Positions 1 through 7,885 of a DNA stretch of 64,000 nt are shown piece by piece; position 1 is the stretch's first letter; every line of letters starts with the position of its first letter. Below the pieces are notes generated by a model. That model was not told the origin of the DNA. It did not search any database and worked only from the letters and a program-made list of their open reading frames with translations. A program made the position numbers and the translations under genes. The stretch comes from JASSUD01 sp031963405 (lineage in GTDB: Bacteria > Pseudomonadota > Gammaproteobacteria > Burkholderiales > Burkholderiaceae), in the NCBI GenBank assembly GCA_031963405.1, contig JASSUJ010000001.1:1-64000 (forward strand), given 5' to 3'.

Positions 1-1377
1 TTGCGTACCGATGCAGGTTATGGTGAGCCAGTACGCGTTTATCAGGCGGCGAGTGATGGCCAGGAAGCGAGTTGGATTGTAGAAGAAATTAGTGCCTTGC
101 TTGGGCAGCAAGTCGAAGGTGATCAGATTGCGTTGCTCTATCGTAGCAACGCCCAATCACGCATTCTTGAACATACTTTAGTCGGGGCGGGCATTCCCTA
201 TCGGGTTTATGGCGGGTTACGCTTTTTTGAGCGGCAAGAGATTAAGCATGCGTTGGCTTATTTGCGTCTGATTGATAATCCAAATGATGATACGGCGTTG
301 GTGCGAGTCGTCAATTTTCCAGCTCGTGGTATTGGTGCTCGTTCGCTCGAGCAGTTAACTGATATCGCCCGCATGCATGCTTGTTCATTAGCCGAGGCAG
401 TGCCTTATTTAGCGGGTAAAGCGGGCGCTAACTTAGGCGCGTTTCTTGGTTTACTAGAAAAAATGCGGGTTGAGACGCAGCGCTTAAATTTGCCTGAGAC
501 GGTGGCATACGTAACGAAAGCAAGTGGTTTGATTAATCACTATCTGACTGAGCGCGAAGGGCAAGAGCGTATCGATAATTTGCACGAATTGATCAATGCT
601 GCGACTGCTTTTGTAAGCGAAGCTGGCTATGGTATTGCCGCCCCAGCCCGCATGTTGCGAGCTGGTCATGTGACAGCACCAGTCCTGACTCAAGCGAATA
701 TTGCCGTGGAGGAAACCGGTTTCGCTGTACCGGAAGGCGGCGATGAAATGACGCCACTTGCGGCTTTCTTATCGCATGCTTCATTGGAAGCGGGCGATAA
801 CCAAGCACAAGCAGGGCAAGCTGCCGTGCAACTGATGACTGTGCACGCAGCCAAAGGGTTGGAATTTAAGGCGGTATTTATTACAGGCCTTGAAGAAGGG
901 CTTTTCCCTCACGAAAATAGTACGGCCGACTTACAAAGCTTAGAAGAAGAGAGACGGCTGATGTATGTAGCCATTACTCGTGCTAAGCAGCGGCTCTATA
1001 TTTCTTTTGCGCAAAGTCGGATGCTGCATGGGCAGACACGTTATGGCGTACGCTCGCGTTTTCTTGAAGAGTTGCCAGAAAGTGTATTGAAGTGGCTCAC
1101 ACCAAAATTCTCTGACTTTAGTCAGGGTTGGGGGCAGACGCGCAGCATTGCCGAGCCTAAGCTAGCATCAGTCGATTCACAGGTTTACTCACGACAAAAT
1201 AAACAAAATGAGACTGGCTTTCGTCTTGGCCAGGCTGTGTTTCACTCGAAGTTTGGTGAAGGGGCGATTATTCAACTGGAAGGAAATGGCCCAGATGCGC
1301 GTGCGCAAGTTAGGTTTGGCCGCCACGGCGAAAAATGGCTTGCTCTTGCGGTCGCTAAGCTACAGATCATTGACTGA
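1..1377 (+). CDS. uvrD: DNA helicase II (UvrD/Rep family), C-terminal part
   Basis: ATP-dependent 3'-5' DNA helicase of nucleotide-excision and mismatch repair. The gene runs in from before the window: the Walker A part is missing and 458 residues remain. Visible are the 2A/2B region (LLYRSNAQSR at residues 46-54), motif V (TVHAAKGLEF, about 280-289), and motif VI with its arginine finger (EEERRLMYVAITRAK, about 315-329). The C-terminal tail (about 410-455) looks like the Tudor-like module typical of UvrD/PcrA. The TTG at base 1 is only the window edge, not a real start. The stop codon TGA is at 1375-1377. The family call is firm. UvrD is preferred over Rep because of the C-terminal module. 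Confidence 0.93.
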   Translation: MRTDAGYGEPVRVYQAASDGQEASWIVEEISALLGQQVEGDQIALLYRSNAQSRILEHTLVGAGIPYRVYGGLRFFERQEIKHALAYLRLIDNPNDDTALVRVVNFPARGIGARSLEQLTDIARMHACSLAEAVPYLAGKAGANLGAFLGLLEKMRVETQRLNLPETVAYVTKASGLINHYLTEREGQERIDNLHELINAATAFVSEAGYGIAAPARMLRAGHVTAPVLTQANIAVEETGFAVPEGGDEMTPLAAFLSHASLEAGDNQAQAGQAAVQLMTVHAAKGLEFKAVFITGLEEGLFPHENSTADLQSLEEERRLMYVAITRAKQRLYISFAQSRMLHGQTRYGVRSRFLEELPESVLKWLTPKFSDFSQGWGQTRSIAEPKLASVDSQVYSRQNKQNETGFRLGQAVFHSKFGEGAIIQLEGNGPDARAQVRFGRHGEKWLALAVAKLQIID

Positions 1378-1470
1378 TGACTACTGAGGCCAGGGAGGCT
1401 GTAGGTTTGAAGGAGGGCAGGAAAGCCTACTGCCAAACCGACACCTCTCCTCGGTTTACACAACGCTTAC

Positions 1471-2019
1471 CTACAACTCATAGCGCCCCCAAATGAGCCC
1501 AACAGCCCCTCGTCTACGGGGAACAATGGTGGTCATTAGGGAGAATTTATTAAAGCGTATTGAGCCAACTGGAAGGAGCAGTGGAATAGGAAGGTAGTGC
1601 AATATATCTGCTCGCGCAGTGAAGCCAGCTGTAAAACCTGCACCAAAGGATAATGAGTCAATGGGCCGCGTAAACCATTGATGCGCATAGCCTACGACAG
1701 GTTCAAGATCTTTATGCGAGTCAAGAAACGTAAAAGCATAAATCAGATCTTGATTACCATTCTCATCAGTCCAGTGCTTGCCTAAGCCACCACCGTACGC
1801 TCTTGCGTTTAAATTTTTTTTACTAAACGTAGCACCAGAATGCCAGGTATAACCTGTGAGGTACAAATCCCAGCTACCGTCTTGATAGGTTTTGACTACA
1901 TGTTGATTGGCATATTCTGTTGATTTGCACTTGTAGTCGCTCCATTGCGCATGAGCAAGGGGCGAGAATTCGCAGAGAGTGGCGATTACCGCTAAACAAA
2001 AAATTTTCTTAATTCTCAT
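1471..2019 (-). CDS. pagP: Lipid A palmitoyltransferase PagP
   Basis: Outer-membrane beta-barrel enzyme that moves a palmitate chain from a phospholipid to lipid A, which strengthens the outer membrane against cationic antimicrobial peptides. The 182-residue product starts with a clear signal peptide (Lys/Arg, hydrophobic core, cut after AHA at about residue 24). The three catalytic residues known from E. coli PagP can be placed: His60 in YTWHSG and Asp100-Ser101 in FLDSHK. The GGGLGKHW, GYAH and FGAGFTAGFTAR stretches also match the family. It stands alone, converging on uvrD, and length is normal for the family. A possible weak hairpin (AAACCGA/TCGGTTT, 1435-1457) lies between the two genes. 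Confidence 0.9.
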   Translation of the reverse strand: MRIKKIFCLAVIATLCEFSPLAHAQWSDYKCKSTEYANQHVVKTYQDGSWDLYLTGYTWHSGATFSKKNLNARAYGGGLGKHWTDENGNQDLIYAFTFLDSHKDLEPVVGYAHQWFTRPIDSLSFGAGFTAGFTARADILHYLPIPLLLPVGSIRFNKFSLMTTIVPRRRGAVGLIWGRYEL

Positions 2020-2162
2020 ACAGCTGTATCTATTTCAATAAATAAGGGGTGATCTATATTTTTAGGAAGCAGTTAATTGATGCGCAATGAGTGATGCGCA
2101 ATGGGTTGCCCCCTAGCACCTGCAAGGTAGCTAATGGTTTCTTAACATGGGTGCAGTGGAGT

Positions 2163-2951
2163 TTAGTTAGTAGCTGGTAATGCTGCCGTGTCACCAAAGC
2201 AGCTACGATAAGTAATATAGAACGAGCAATAAAACATACTCGTCAAAATAAGCGAGAGCGGCATGATTATGATGGCAGCAAGCGTGGTCAACCCAAGCGC
2301 ACGGAAAAGAATCGCAAGGCTTGCTGAAAGGGTGACTGCAAACCCCATCCAAAGCAGGGTATACAAAATAAAAGCACCGCGATTGCGCCAGCAACTAACA
2401 GCACTGAAGAAAAGTGCTTTGCGTGGCGAAATGTTATTCCAGGCAGTGAGGGTGGGCGCGAACCAAAATAATACTGCGATTGGTATATAGGCAATGATTG
2501 TAACGAGCACTGCACCTGGTACGCCACTTTGCATCAGAAGCTGATTATCGGCTTGTGAGCGACCGAGGAACAAACGCATAAGCACACCTCCATCAACCAG
2601 CGATGAGAGAGCGAGCGAAATCAAAGTAGCGATGATGTACGTAAGCCCGAGCATGAGCAAATGCTTTCTAACCGTGCTGCCGTAATCACGAAAGCCTGTT
2701 AATAAAGCTAGCGGTGAAATAGCCTGGTTAGTCATGAGCGCGCGACCAACGTGCATAAAGCCCACTGATAAACCAGGCAATAAGAGCAGGGGGAGTAAAG
2801 GGCCGAGCACTGGCACAAGGGAAAAAAGCATCATCGCGAAGATGTAGGTCAAAAAAATCGATAAAGCTTTCAGTGGATGGCTGAAAAACAGCTTGATGCC
2901 TTGGCAGAACCATTCATAACCGGCTTTGGTAGGATGTTCGTTAAGGTACAT
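2163..2951 (-). CDS. BPSS1780-type integral membrane protein
   Basis: A 262-residue inner-membrane protein of a family found in Burkholderia and relatives whose function is not known. It has about six hydrophobic segments: roughly residues 26-50, 53-70, 100-120, 148-168, 190-215 and 220-245. A short conserved-looking cytoplasmic N-terminus (HPTKAGYEWFCQGIKLF) precedes them. It sits downstream of thrB on the same strand, 218 bases away, an order I recall from Burkholderia genomes. No catalytic motif is visible. The family assignment rests on recognition of the N-terminal pattern and on context. Confidence 0.75.
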   Translation of the reverse strand: MYLNEHPTKAGYEWFCQGIKLFFSHPLKALSIFLTYIFAMMLFSLVPVLGPLLPLLLLPGLSVGFMHVGRALMTNQAISPLALLTGFRDYGSTVRKHLLMLGLTYIIATLISLALSSLVDGGVLMRLFLGRSQADNQLLMQSGVPGAVLVTIIAYIPIAVLFWFAPTLTAWNNISPRKALFFSAVSCWRNRGAFILYTLLWMGFAVTLSASLAILFRALGLTTLAAIIIMPLSLILTSMFYCSFYITYRSCFGDTAALPATN

Positions 2952-3169
2952 AGTGAATTAACCGGCAATAGAAAAAATGGTTAGAAAGCTGATATTTAAA
3001 AACACGCTGCTTTTAACAAATAGATGAGCAGGCAGAGCATATACTGAATAAATCTGCATTTCGAGCACTATTGTGTTGAGAAAACTTAGCAAACACAGTG
3101 CTGCGCAGCACTATGCGGGCTGAGTGGCTCACGCAGCTCAGAACATTTCAAAAAATCCTAAACAGGCAT

Positions 3170-4147
3170 TTAAATCCAGGCTAGCGCTGGGGAATGAATC
3201 CGATCTAGCAAAATGCGCTCAAAATGAGTTGGGTCATGCGCGTTGAGTAGCGCTGCCGGGCGGGGTAAATAAAAGTCATACAGCCGCGATATCCAAAAGC
3301 GTAAAGCAGCAGCGCGCAACATGGCGCGCCAATTGAGGGCTTCGCTTGTTGTGAAAGGGCGGGCGCGTTCGTAGGCTTGCAAAAAGGCACTAGTACGCGC
3401 GTTATCAAGTTGACCCGTGGCTAGGTCAATGCACCAATCATTCACGCACACAGCGATATCAAAAAGCCACTTATCGTCGCCGGCAAAATAAAAATCGAAA
3501 AATCCGCTCAGTCGGTCTTGCCCATCAGTCTGAGTGGCAGGCGCAAATAGGACATTATCGCGAAATAAATCACAGTGACAGGGGCCACCTGGCATGCGCA
3601 AATAGTCGTTGGACGCAAAAAATGTTTGCTGAAAAGTAAGCTCTCCCAGCAGCAGTTCACGTTGAGCTTGATTCAAAAAAGGTAGTAATTCAGGTGCAGT
3701 AGTGCGCCACCAGCTAAGACTACGCAGATTCGGTTGATGCAACGTAAAAGTACTCCCTGCTTGGTGCATAAGCGCGAGCATATAGCCTACTTCAGCGCAG
3801 TGGTGCGCAGTGGGCGTAAGTTGCACGCTTCCCTCAAGCTTCGTCACAAGAGCGGCTGGCTTACCGTTTAACTCACCAAATAGGGATCCATCTCCACGTG
3901 TGATGGGCTTGGGTACGCTTACTTGATGCGTGGCAAGATGCTGCATCAAGTGCAGATAAAACGATAGCTCGCCCGCAGAGAGCTTCTCAAACAGCGTAAG
4001 AACGTATTCACCCTGATCAGTAGTCAAAAAGAAGTTGCTATTCTCAATGCCGGATTCAATTCCCCGAAAATCGAGAATAGAGCCGAGCGTATAAGCTTGC
4101 AGCCAGGGCGTAAGTTGGGGTTTGGTAACAGCAGTGAAGACAGCCAT
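3170..4147 (-). CDS. thrB: Homoserine kinase (aminoglycoside-phosphotransferase-like type)
   Basis: Phosphorylates L-homoserine to O-phosphohomoserine in threonine biosynthesis. At 325 residues it is the choline/aminoglycoside-kinase-fold type used by many proteobacteria, not the GHMP type of E. coli. Diagnostic features are the N-terminal MAVFTAVT start, the GIESGIENSNFFL segment (about 29-41), and the catalytic loop CHCDLFRDNVLF (about 190-201) with the catalytic Asp193 and Asn198. A metal-binding Asp follows in FFDFYFAGDD (about 216-225). It is followed by the BPSS1780-type protein and preceded by the DUF2782 gene 46 bases upstream, probably one transcript. Confidence 0.92.
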   Translation of the reverse strand: MAVFTAVTKPQLTPWLQAYTLGSILDFRGIESGIENSNFFLTTDQGEYVLTLFEKLSAGELSFYLHLMQHLATHQVSVPKPITRGDGSLFGELNGKPAALVTKLEGSVQLTPTAHHCAEVGYMLALMHQAGSTFTLHQPNLRSLSWWRTTAPELLPFLNQAQRELLLGELTFQQTFFASNDYLRMPGGPCHCDLFRDNVLFAPATQTDGQDRLSGFFDFYFAGDDKWLFDIAVCVNDWCIDLATGQLDNARTSAFLQAYERARPFTTSEALNWRAMLRAAALRFWISRLYDFYLPRPAALLNAHDPTHFERILLDRIHSPALAWI

Positions 4148-4193
4148 GAAAATAAAAGGAAGTGAGAGGGCAAAGAAAACGCGCTACAGCGCA

Positions 4194-4649
4194 TTAGTAG
4201 GAGAAGCGCATAGCTGGCAAACGTTGCTCAGGTATACCGTTATTTTGTGCAGCAGGCGTAGTGTCAGAAGAGGTGGGTAAATAATAATAGGTACCAAAAT
4301 TAGAGTGAACCTTGATTTCGGGCTTTTTGCCAGGCGAACGGTATTCAGTAATTTCAGTGCCGATTTGCCCTTTATAGTAAAAGCTAGGAATACGGGGGAG
4401 CTGGGTTTGCACCGTCGCGCTCGCGCTCGCTTTTTCAGTCGCTGTTTTATTGATAGCTGCAAGGTTGGGTAAACCGGCTGCCTCTTGCCTGGCTTCATCT
4501 GATAACTCATCAGGCTCAGTCAATGTATGGGAAGCAGCAGACGTTGCCCATGCCAGCAAGCTTACGGCGATAACAACGCATGCAAAAAATGGCCCCATCC
4601 GACTTCTCCGAAAATTACGACGAATTTTAGCAAACTTAGTTGTCTTCAT
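4194..4649 (-). CDS. DUF2782 exported protein upstream of thrB
   Basis: Small 151-residue protein. The N-terminus has a basic stretch (KIRRNFRRSRMG) followed by a hydrophobic segment (about 20-40) ending in AASHT, which fits a signal peptide or membrane anchor. The C-terminal 80 residues (IPSFYYKG..EITEYRSPGKKPEIKVHSN) match the DUF2782 family, which in Burkholderia and neighbours lies between polA and thrB. polA is not found on the upstream side here, so the old neighbourhood seems to have been broken at about 4650-4815. Function unknown. Confidence 0.75.
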   Translation of the reverse strand: MKTTKFAKIRRNFRRSRMGPFFACVVIAVSLLAWATSAASHTLTEPDELSDEARQEAAGLPNLAAINKTATEKASASATVQTQLPRIPSFYYKGQIGTEITEYRSPGKKPEIKVHSNFGTYYYLPTSSDTTPAAQNNGIPEQRLPAMRFSY

Positions 4650-4814
4650 AAGGACGCCGTGCGTAAATTTTTAACATCTGTTATCGACTGGAGCAAATAC
4701 TCGTCAGTTGGAGCAGATCAATAGAGCAGAGAAGTCAAACAAATAAAGCCTCTTTGAAGTGAAGACGCTTAAACCTTGATTAAAGATTTAAAGCTAAAAA
4801 ATTAGCTTGCAACC

Positions 4815-5279
4815 CTATGCTTGAGCCTCTAACCAAGCTTTATGACGCTTCTCATCTTCCCAGCCACGCTCTAAAGCATCTACTGCGTTGGGCCATACAT
4901 CTGCATGGTGATTCAACCTTTCATAAGCAGTATTAGTGTCTATTTCATTATCTTTCATTGCTCTCAATATGGTTTGGTCTCCAAGCATACTTGCTGCAAT
5001 GATTTTCCCTTTTAGCAAATGCTTTTTCATATCAGGCCCTTCGGGGGGAAGGCTGCCATGCCTTTCCATTACCTCAGAAAGTTCAACAATATGACGCTTA
5101 TGATCAGTTAAAAATTCTGATAATTTTTCCTTATAAAAGTCGTTTTTTACGCGCTCAATAGCGGCTTGGTATGCCGTAACAGCATCGTAATCCAACTCTA
5201 TAAGCTCTTTTAGCGCATCTAAAAACTCTGCCTGTTTACCCACTAATGTCACCATTTCTTGCTCCTTCTTCGGGGTCAC
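4815..5279 (-). CDS. Ferritin-like four-helix protein (DUF2383/PA2169-like)
   Basis: A 154-residue all-helical protein with Glu and His at spacings expected for a ferritin-like di-metal fold: ELIELDYDAVTAYQAAIERV (about 25-44), then DHKRHIVELSEVMERHG (about 59-75), and a C-terminal helix with ERGWEDEKRHKAWL. Families of this type (DUF2383 and related) are common in proteobacteria; their role is not well established, possibly stress related. The start is supported by an AGGAGCAAG-type ribosome site about seven bases before an internal ATG at residue 9, so the true start may be there rather than at residue 1. It is a single gene unrelated to its neighbours. Confidence 0.7.
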   Translation of the reverse strand: MTPKKEQEMVTLVGKQAEFLDALKELIELDYDAVTAYQAAIERVKNDFYKEKLSEFLTDHKRHIVELSEVMERHGSLPPEGPDMKKHLLKGKIIAASMLGDQTILRAMKDNEIDTNTAYERLNHHADVWPNAVDALERGWEDEKRHKAWLEAQA

Positions 5280-5582
5280 AACTCATTCAAGTGAATCACA
5301 AAAAAACAGTAAATTATGCAGCTGACCATGGCTAGCTAGGCCAAATACTTCCCATAAACCCGTGCGCTTCGCAGCCTAAACCATAGAACCTGACCTAGCA
5401 AAATGACAGCAATGCGCCATATCTTCAAGCCGCAATTGCCATACCATGCCGGCCCTATAGCGGCCTTTTGCTTGAGTCCAAGCCAGGCTTTAAAGAAAAA
5501 TTTTCTATAAAAAATATGACGTAGTGACAACAACTTATGCACTTTAGCGTGAATGAAATGAATTTTTAAACAAGAAAGCCTA

Positions 5583-5610
5583 TTCATTCTCTATCAAACT
5601 ACTATATAAT
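5583..5610 (+). promoter_or_regulatory. Likely sigma-70 promoter of tRNA-Lys
   Basis: A perfect -10 box TATAAT lies at 5605-5610, ten bases before the tRNA 5' end, with a weak -35 candidate TTCATT at 5583-5588 and 16 bases between them. The rest of the gap 5280-5620 shows nothing else that I can name. Confidence 0.6.
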
Positions 5611-5620
5611 CCGCCTCCTC

Positions 5621-5696
5621 GGGTCGTTAGCTCAGCTGGTAGAGCAGCGGACTTTTAATCCGTTGGTCGCAGGTTCGATCCCTGCACGGCCTACCA
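5621..5696 (+). tRNA. tRNA-Lys (anticodon TTT)
   Basis: A complete 76-nucleotide cloverleaf: acceptor stem GGGTCGT/ACGGCCT, D-loop AGCTCAGCTGGTAGAGC, anticodon loop with TTT at the anticodon position (ACTTTTAA), T-arm GCAGGTTCGATCCCTGC and an encoded CCA end. The downstream phage integrase remnant suggests that this gene once served as an attachment site for a prophage. Confidence 0.97.
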
Positions 5697-5702
5697 TATC
5701 CG

Positions 5703-5735
5703 AAAGGGCTTACAGCGATGTAAGCCCTTTTTATT
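5703..5735 (+). terminator. Rho-independent terminator after tRNA-Lys
   Basis: An eleven-base stem (AAAGGGCTTAC / GTAAGCCCTTT) with a short loop, followed by a T-rich tract, seven bases after the tRNA CCA end. Confidence 0.85.
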
Positions 5736-5777
5736 TAAAAGCCACTTCAGCTAAATTACACCTAGGCCGCTGCCTTT

Positions 5778-5974
5778 TTAGCGCACACTCCATGCAATTC
5801 TGGCGGGGTGAAAGTTGTATGGGATTGCACCCATTGCGCTAGATGTGCCGATTAAATGTGCATACCGCTGCACCATCTCTAGCGTTTCCCCTCCCCCCTA
5901 GCTCCTTAAGCACATACAAAGGCGTGCCGCGTTGGACATGCAATTAGCCCACGTGTGCCGTAAATCGTGCCACC
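5778..5974 (-). pseudogene. Tyrosine recombinase (phage integrase) C-terminal remnant
   Basis: Reading the minus strand gives the C-terminal catalytic part of a phage integrase split over frames: HDLRHTWAN (the H-x-x-R box), then in the next frame HVQRGTPLYVLKELGG, then in a third frame GETLEMVQRYAHL with the catalytic Tyr, ending at a TAA at 5778-5780. Two frameshifts and the loss of everything upstream make it inactive. It points toward the tRNA-Lys gene 80 bases away, the usual arrangement for a tRNA-integrated prophage. I see this by direct translation; the parent phage is not identified. Confidence 0.8.
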
Positions 5975-6023
5975 TAAAATCCTTAAGGCCAGCTGTCTTA
6001 ACAGCTTTGGTCGAGGTTTGTGT

Positions 6024-6558
6024 AATCAGTTTAAAGTCGGTAGCATCCTGCATTTAATGGAACCGGATATCAATCAAGAGGTATACGGCTTACCTGAATA
6101 CTTAGGCGCCTTACATGCGGCTTGGCTCAATGAATCGGCAACCTTGTTTCGGCGTAAGTATTACGAGAATGGCAGCCATGCCGGTTTTATTTTGTATATG
6201 ACGGATGCCGCACACCGGGAGGCCGATGTGAATAACCTGCGTCAAGCACTTAAAGAAAGTAAAGGGCCAGGAAATTTTAGGAATCTATTTGTGTATGCGC
6301 CGAATGGCAAAAAAGATGGACTCCAAATTATCCCCGTTTCTGAAGTTACTGCGAAAGATGAATTTTTTAATATTAAGGATGTCACGCGGGATGATTTACT
6401 CGCCGCGCATCGTGTACCGCCGCAACTCTTAGGCATTGTGCCAAGTAATACCGGCGGCTAAGCTTTTTACTCAGCATGAGATTCAACCGTTGCAAACGCG
6501 TTTTGCTGCGCTGAATAGATGGCTGGATAAGGAAGTGAGCCAATTCAAAGCTGGTTAG
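6024..6558 (+). pseudogene. P2-type phage portal protein (gpQ/PBSX family) remnant
   Basis: From about 6024 the frame encodes the middle and C-terminal part of a P2-like portal protein: HLMEPDINQEVYGLPEYLGA, AAWLNESATLFRRKYYENG, FRNLFVYAPNGKKDGLQIIP and DEFFNIKDVTRDDLLAAHRV. At about 6460 the frame breaks (a small deletion after PSNTGG) and the last piece HEIQPLQTRFAALNRWLDKE continues in another frame to 6558. The N-terminal half is missing and the apparent first 20 codons from 5967 come from the reverse complement of the integrase remnant. It is the only capsid-type gene left of the prophage. Confidence 0.85.
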
Positions 6559-6701
6559 CGCATTTTCGCTTTAACTCATGCTTCAAATAATCGAGTAAGT
6601 CTATTTTTTGTTTTGATGAAATAGATGGTGGTGAGTCGTATCTGCAATCAGGTATGCAAGCGCATTGCTACGTTCCCATACCTGACCTTTGGCACGCTTT
6701 A

Positions 6702-7340
6702 CTACCGGGTCGGCCTCACATCGTTTGGCCCGTAGCCATACCTCTTGTCACAATACTGATCTTTACAGTTTCCTGGGACACCCGTGCCTGTTCTAATACC
6801 CATGCACCACTCCCACCTCGTTTGGTTGCCTTCTAGGTCGGCGCATATTTGCTCCCGGCTACGAGGGGGGGCTTTTTCTTCACTTATAGGTAGATTGTTA
6901 TAGAAGCTTTGTGCAAATGTTAAACGATTGCGCAAATTTTCCTCTTCGGGGGTGTAGTTCTGTCTATATACGATATATCCATCTTCCGGTATCTTTTCCA
7001 TTTTGCCAGGTGCGTATTTAAATGAATACTGCGAGTAACACTGAGACCGGGCCTCAAGTTCTTCGCGCGTCAGCCTATAACCGAATGCTGGATCAATATC
7101 CTCATGACTATAATCTTTGAAGAGTTTAATTTTATATTTTGCTTCAATAATTTCTTTGTTATCCAGACGACGAATTTTTGATGGCCAAGGTATTGGGGTA
7201 TCGCACTCTGCTTTAGCGTTAGCCAGCACAGTCTCTGAGTCAAGAGTCTCAGCTCGAGAGATACTGAGGGCCAAACAGAAGCTCATAAATAATATCAATT
7301 GTAGTAATCTATTTTTATTTTTCTGATGGAAAGCAATCAT
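6702..7340 (-). CDS. Exported Cys-containing protein of unknown function
   Basis: A 212-residue protein I do not recognise. The N-terminus (MIAFHQKNKNRLLQLILFMSFCLALSISRAE) is a good signal peptide with cleavage near residue 30. The mature part has six Cys, three of them near the C-terminus (EWCMGIRTG, GNCKDQYCDKRYG), consistent with a disulphide-bonded periplasmic or secreted protein. The start has a strong ribosome site (AGGAGCAGG) seven bases before the ATG. It lies between the prophage remnant and the group II intron, so it may be cargo of the former phage or an acquired gene. Confidence 0.6.
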   Translation of the reverse strand: MIAFHQKNKNRLLQLILFMSFCLALSISRAETLDSETVLANAKAECDTPIPWPSKIRRLDNKEIIEAKYKIKLFKDYSHEDIDPAFGYRLTREELEARSQCYSQYSFKYAPGKMEKIPEDGYIVYRQNYTPEEENLRNRLTFAQSFYNNLPISEEKAPPRSREQICADLEGNQTRWEWCMGIRTGTGVPGNCKDQYCDKRYGYGPNDVRPTR

Positions 7341-7354
7341 AATTCCTGCTCCTT

Positions 7355-7633
7355 TTATTTTTCGATGATAAAAAAATAATTTTTCCGTTCTACTAAAAAA
7401 CCAAACCTTACAGACTGGATATAAAAAATAGTCCTATTGGTTGGCATATCTGCCATAACACTAATAGGACTATTTTCTTTTAATCGCAAAAGTGGTGCCT
7501 GATATAACTCATAGCCATTGGTGCTTTCTAAAATTTTTAGAACGATATCGTCTACATCTTTTCTAATCAGTATGATTCCATTTTTTCTCCTGATAACGAT
7601 TAATGCACACTGAATGCTTTTGACTTCTGCATT
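7355..7633 (-). pseudogene. Possible gene remnant upstream of the exported protein
   Basis: The minus strand is open for 92 codons with a coding-like composition (for example GIILIRKDVDDIVLKILEST and VRFGFLVERKNYFFIIEK), ending at a TAA 14 bases before the start of the 6702-7340 gene. I see no ATG, GTG or TTG near its beginning, so it may be a truncated gene or a chance frame. A strong hairpin with a T-run lies inside it (7423-7476), which argues against an intact coding role. No family recognised. Confidence 0.35.
7423..7476 (-). terminator. Strong hairpin with T-run (terminator or attenuator)
   Basis: A 14-base perfect inverted repeat (AAAATAGTCCTATT and its complement) with a 24-base loop. 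On the minus strand it is followed by T6, giving a textbook intrinsic terminator. It lies 83 bases upstream of the exported-protein start, so it could end an older transcript or attenuate this gene. Confidence 0.65.
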
Positions 7634-7844
7634 TCAGGATGAATAACGTATCGGCTTTAGAGCATGACTAATATTTACTCGTCTTATTGCACCCTAGATA
7701 AGCGCTAAAGGCTTTCTAGCCTCTCTTCCTTTCTACCCTATCTCCTCAGAAGCTTTTTTAAGGGCCTTATTTGCCCTTACTTGAGGTGAGTCGGCCCCTT
7801 AGCGTCGGGTAACAGCAGCACCTTGCGGCGCCGCCGTCCCCTAA

Positions 7845-7878
7845 GAACGGAGCGTGCGACTTTCACCGCACTCCGCTC
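7845..7878 (-). ncRNA. Group II intron domain V catalytic hairpin
   Basis: A 34-nucleotide hairpin with complementary arms (GAGCGGAGTGC / GCACGCTCCGTTC) and the GTGAAAGTC loop, matching the size and layout of domain V of bacterial group II introns. It begins seven bases after the stop codon of the intron's reverse transcriptase. Confidence 0.85.
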
Positions 7879-7885
7879 AAGCCTC

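Noticed and set aside
2076..2105. Short tandem GATGCGCAATG pair upstream of pagP
   Set aside because: Only two copies of 11 bases; could be chance, and no regulator can be named.
5336..5587. 83-codon minus-strand frame before tRNA-Lys
   Set aside because: No ribosome site, no family, and it covers the tRNA promoter region; composition looks like a chance frame.
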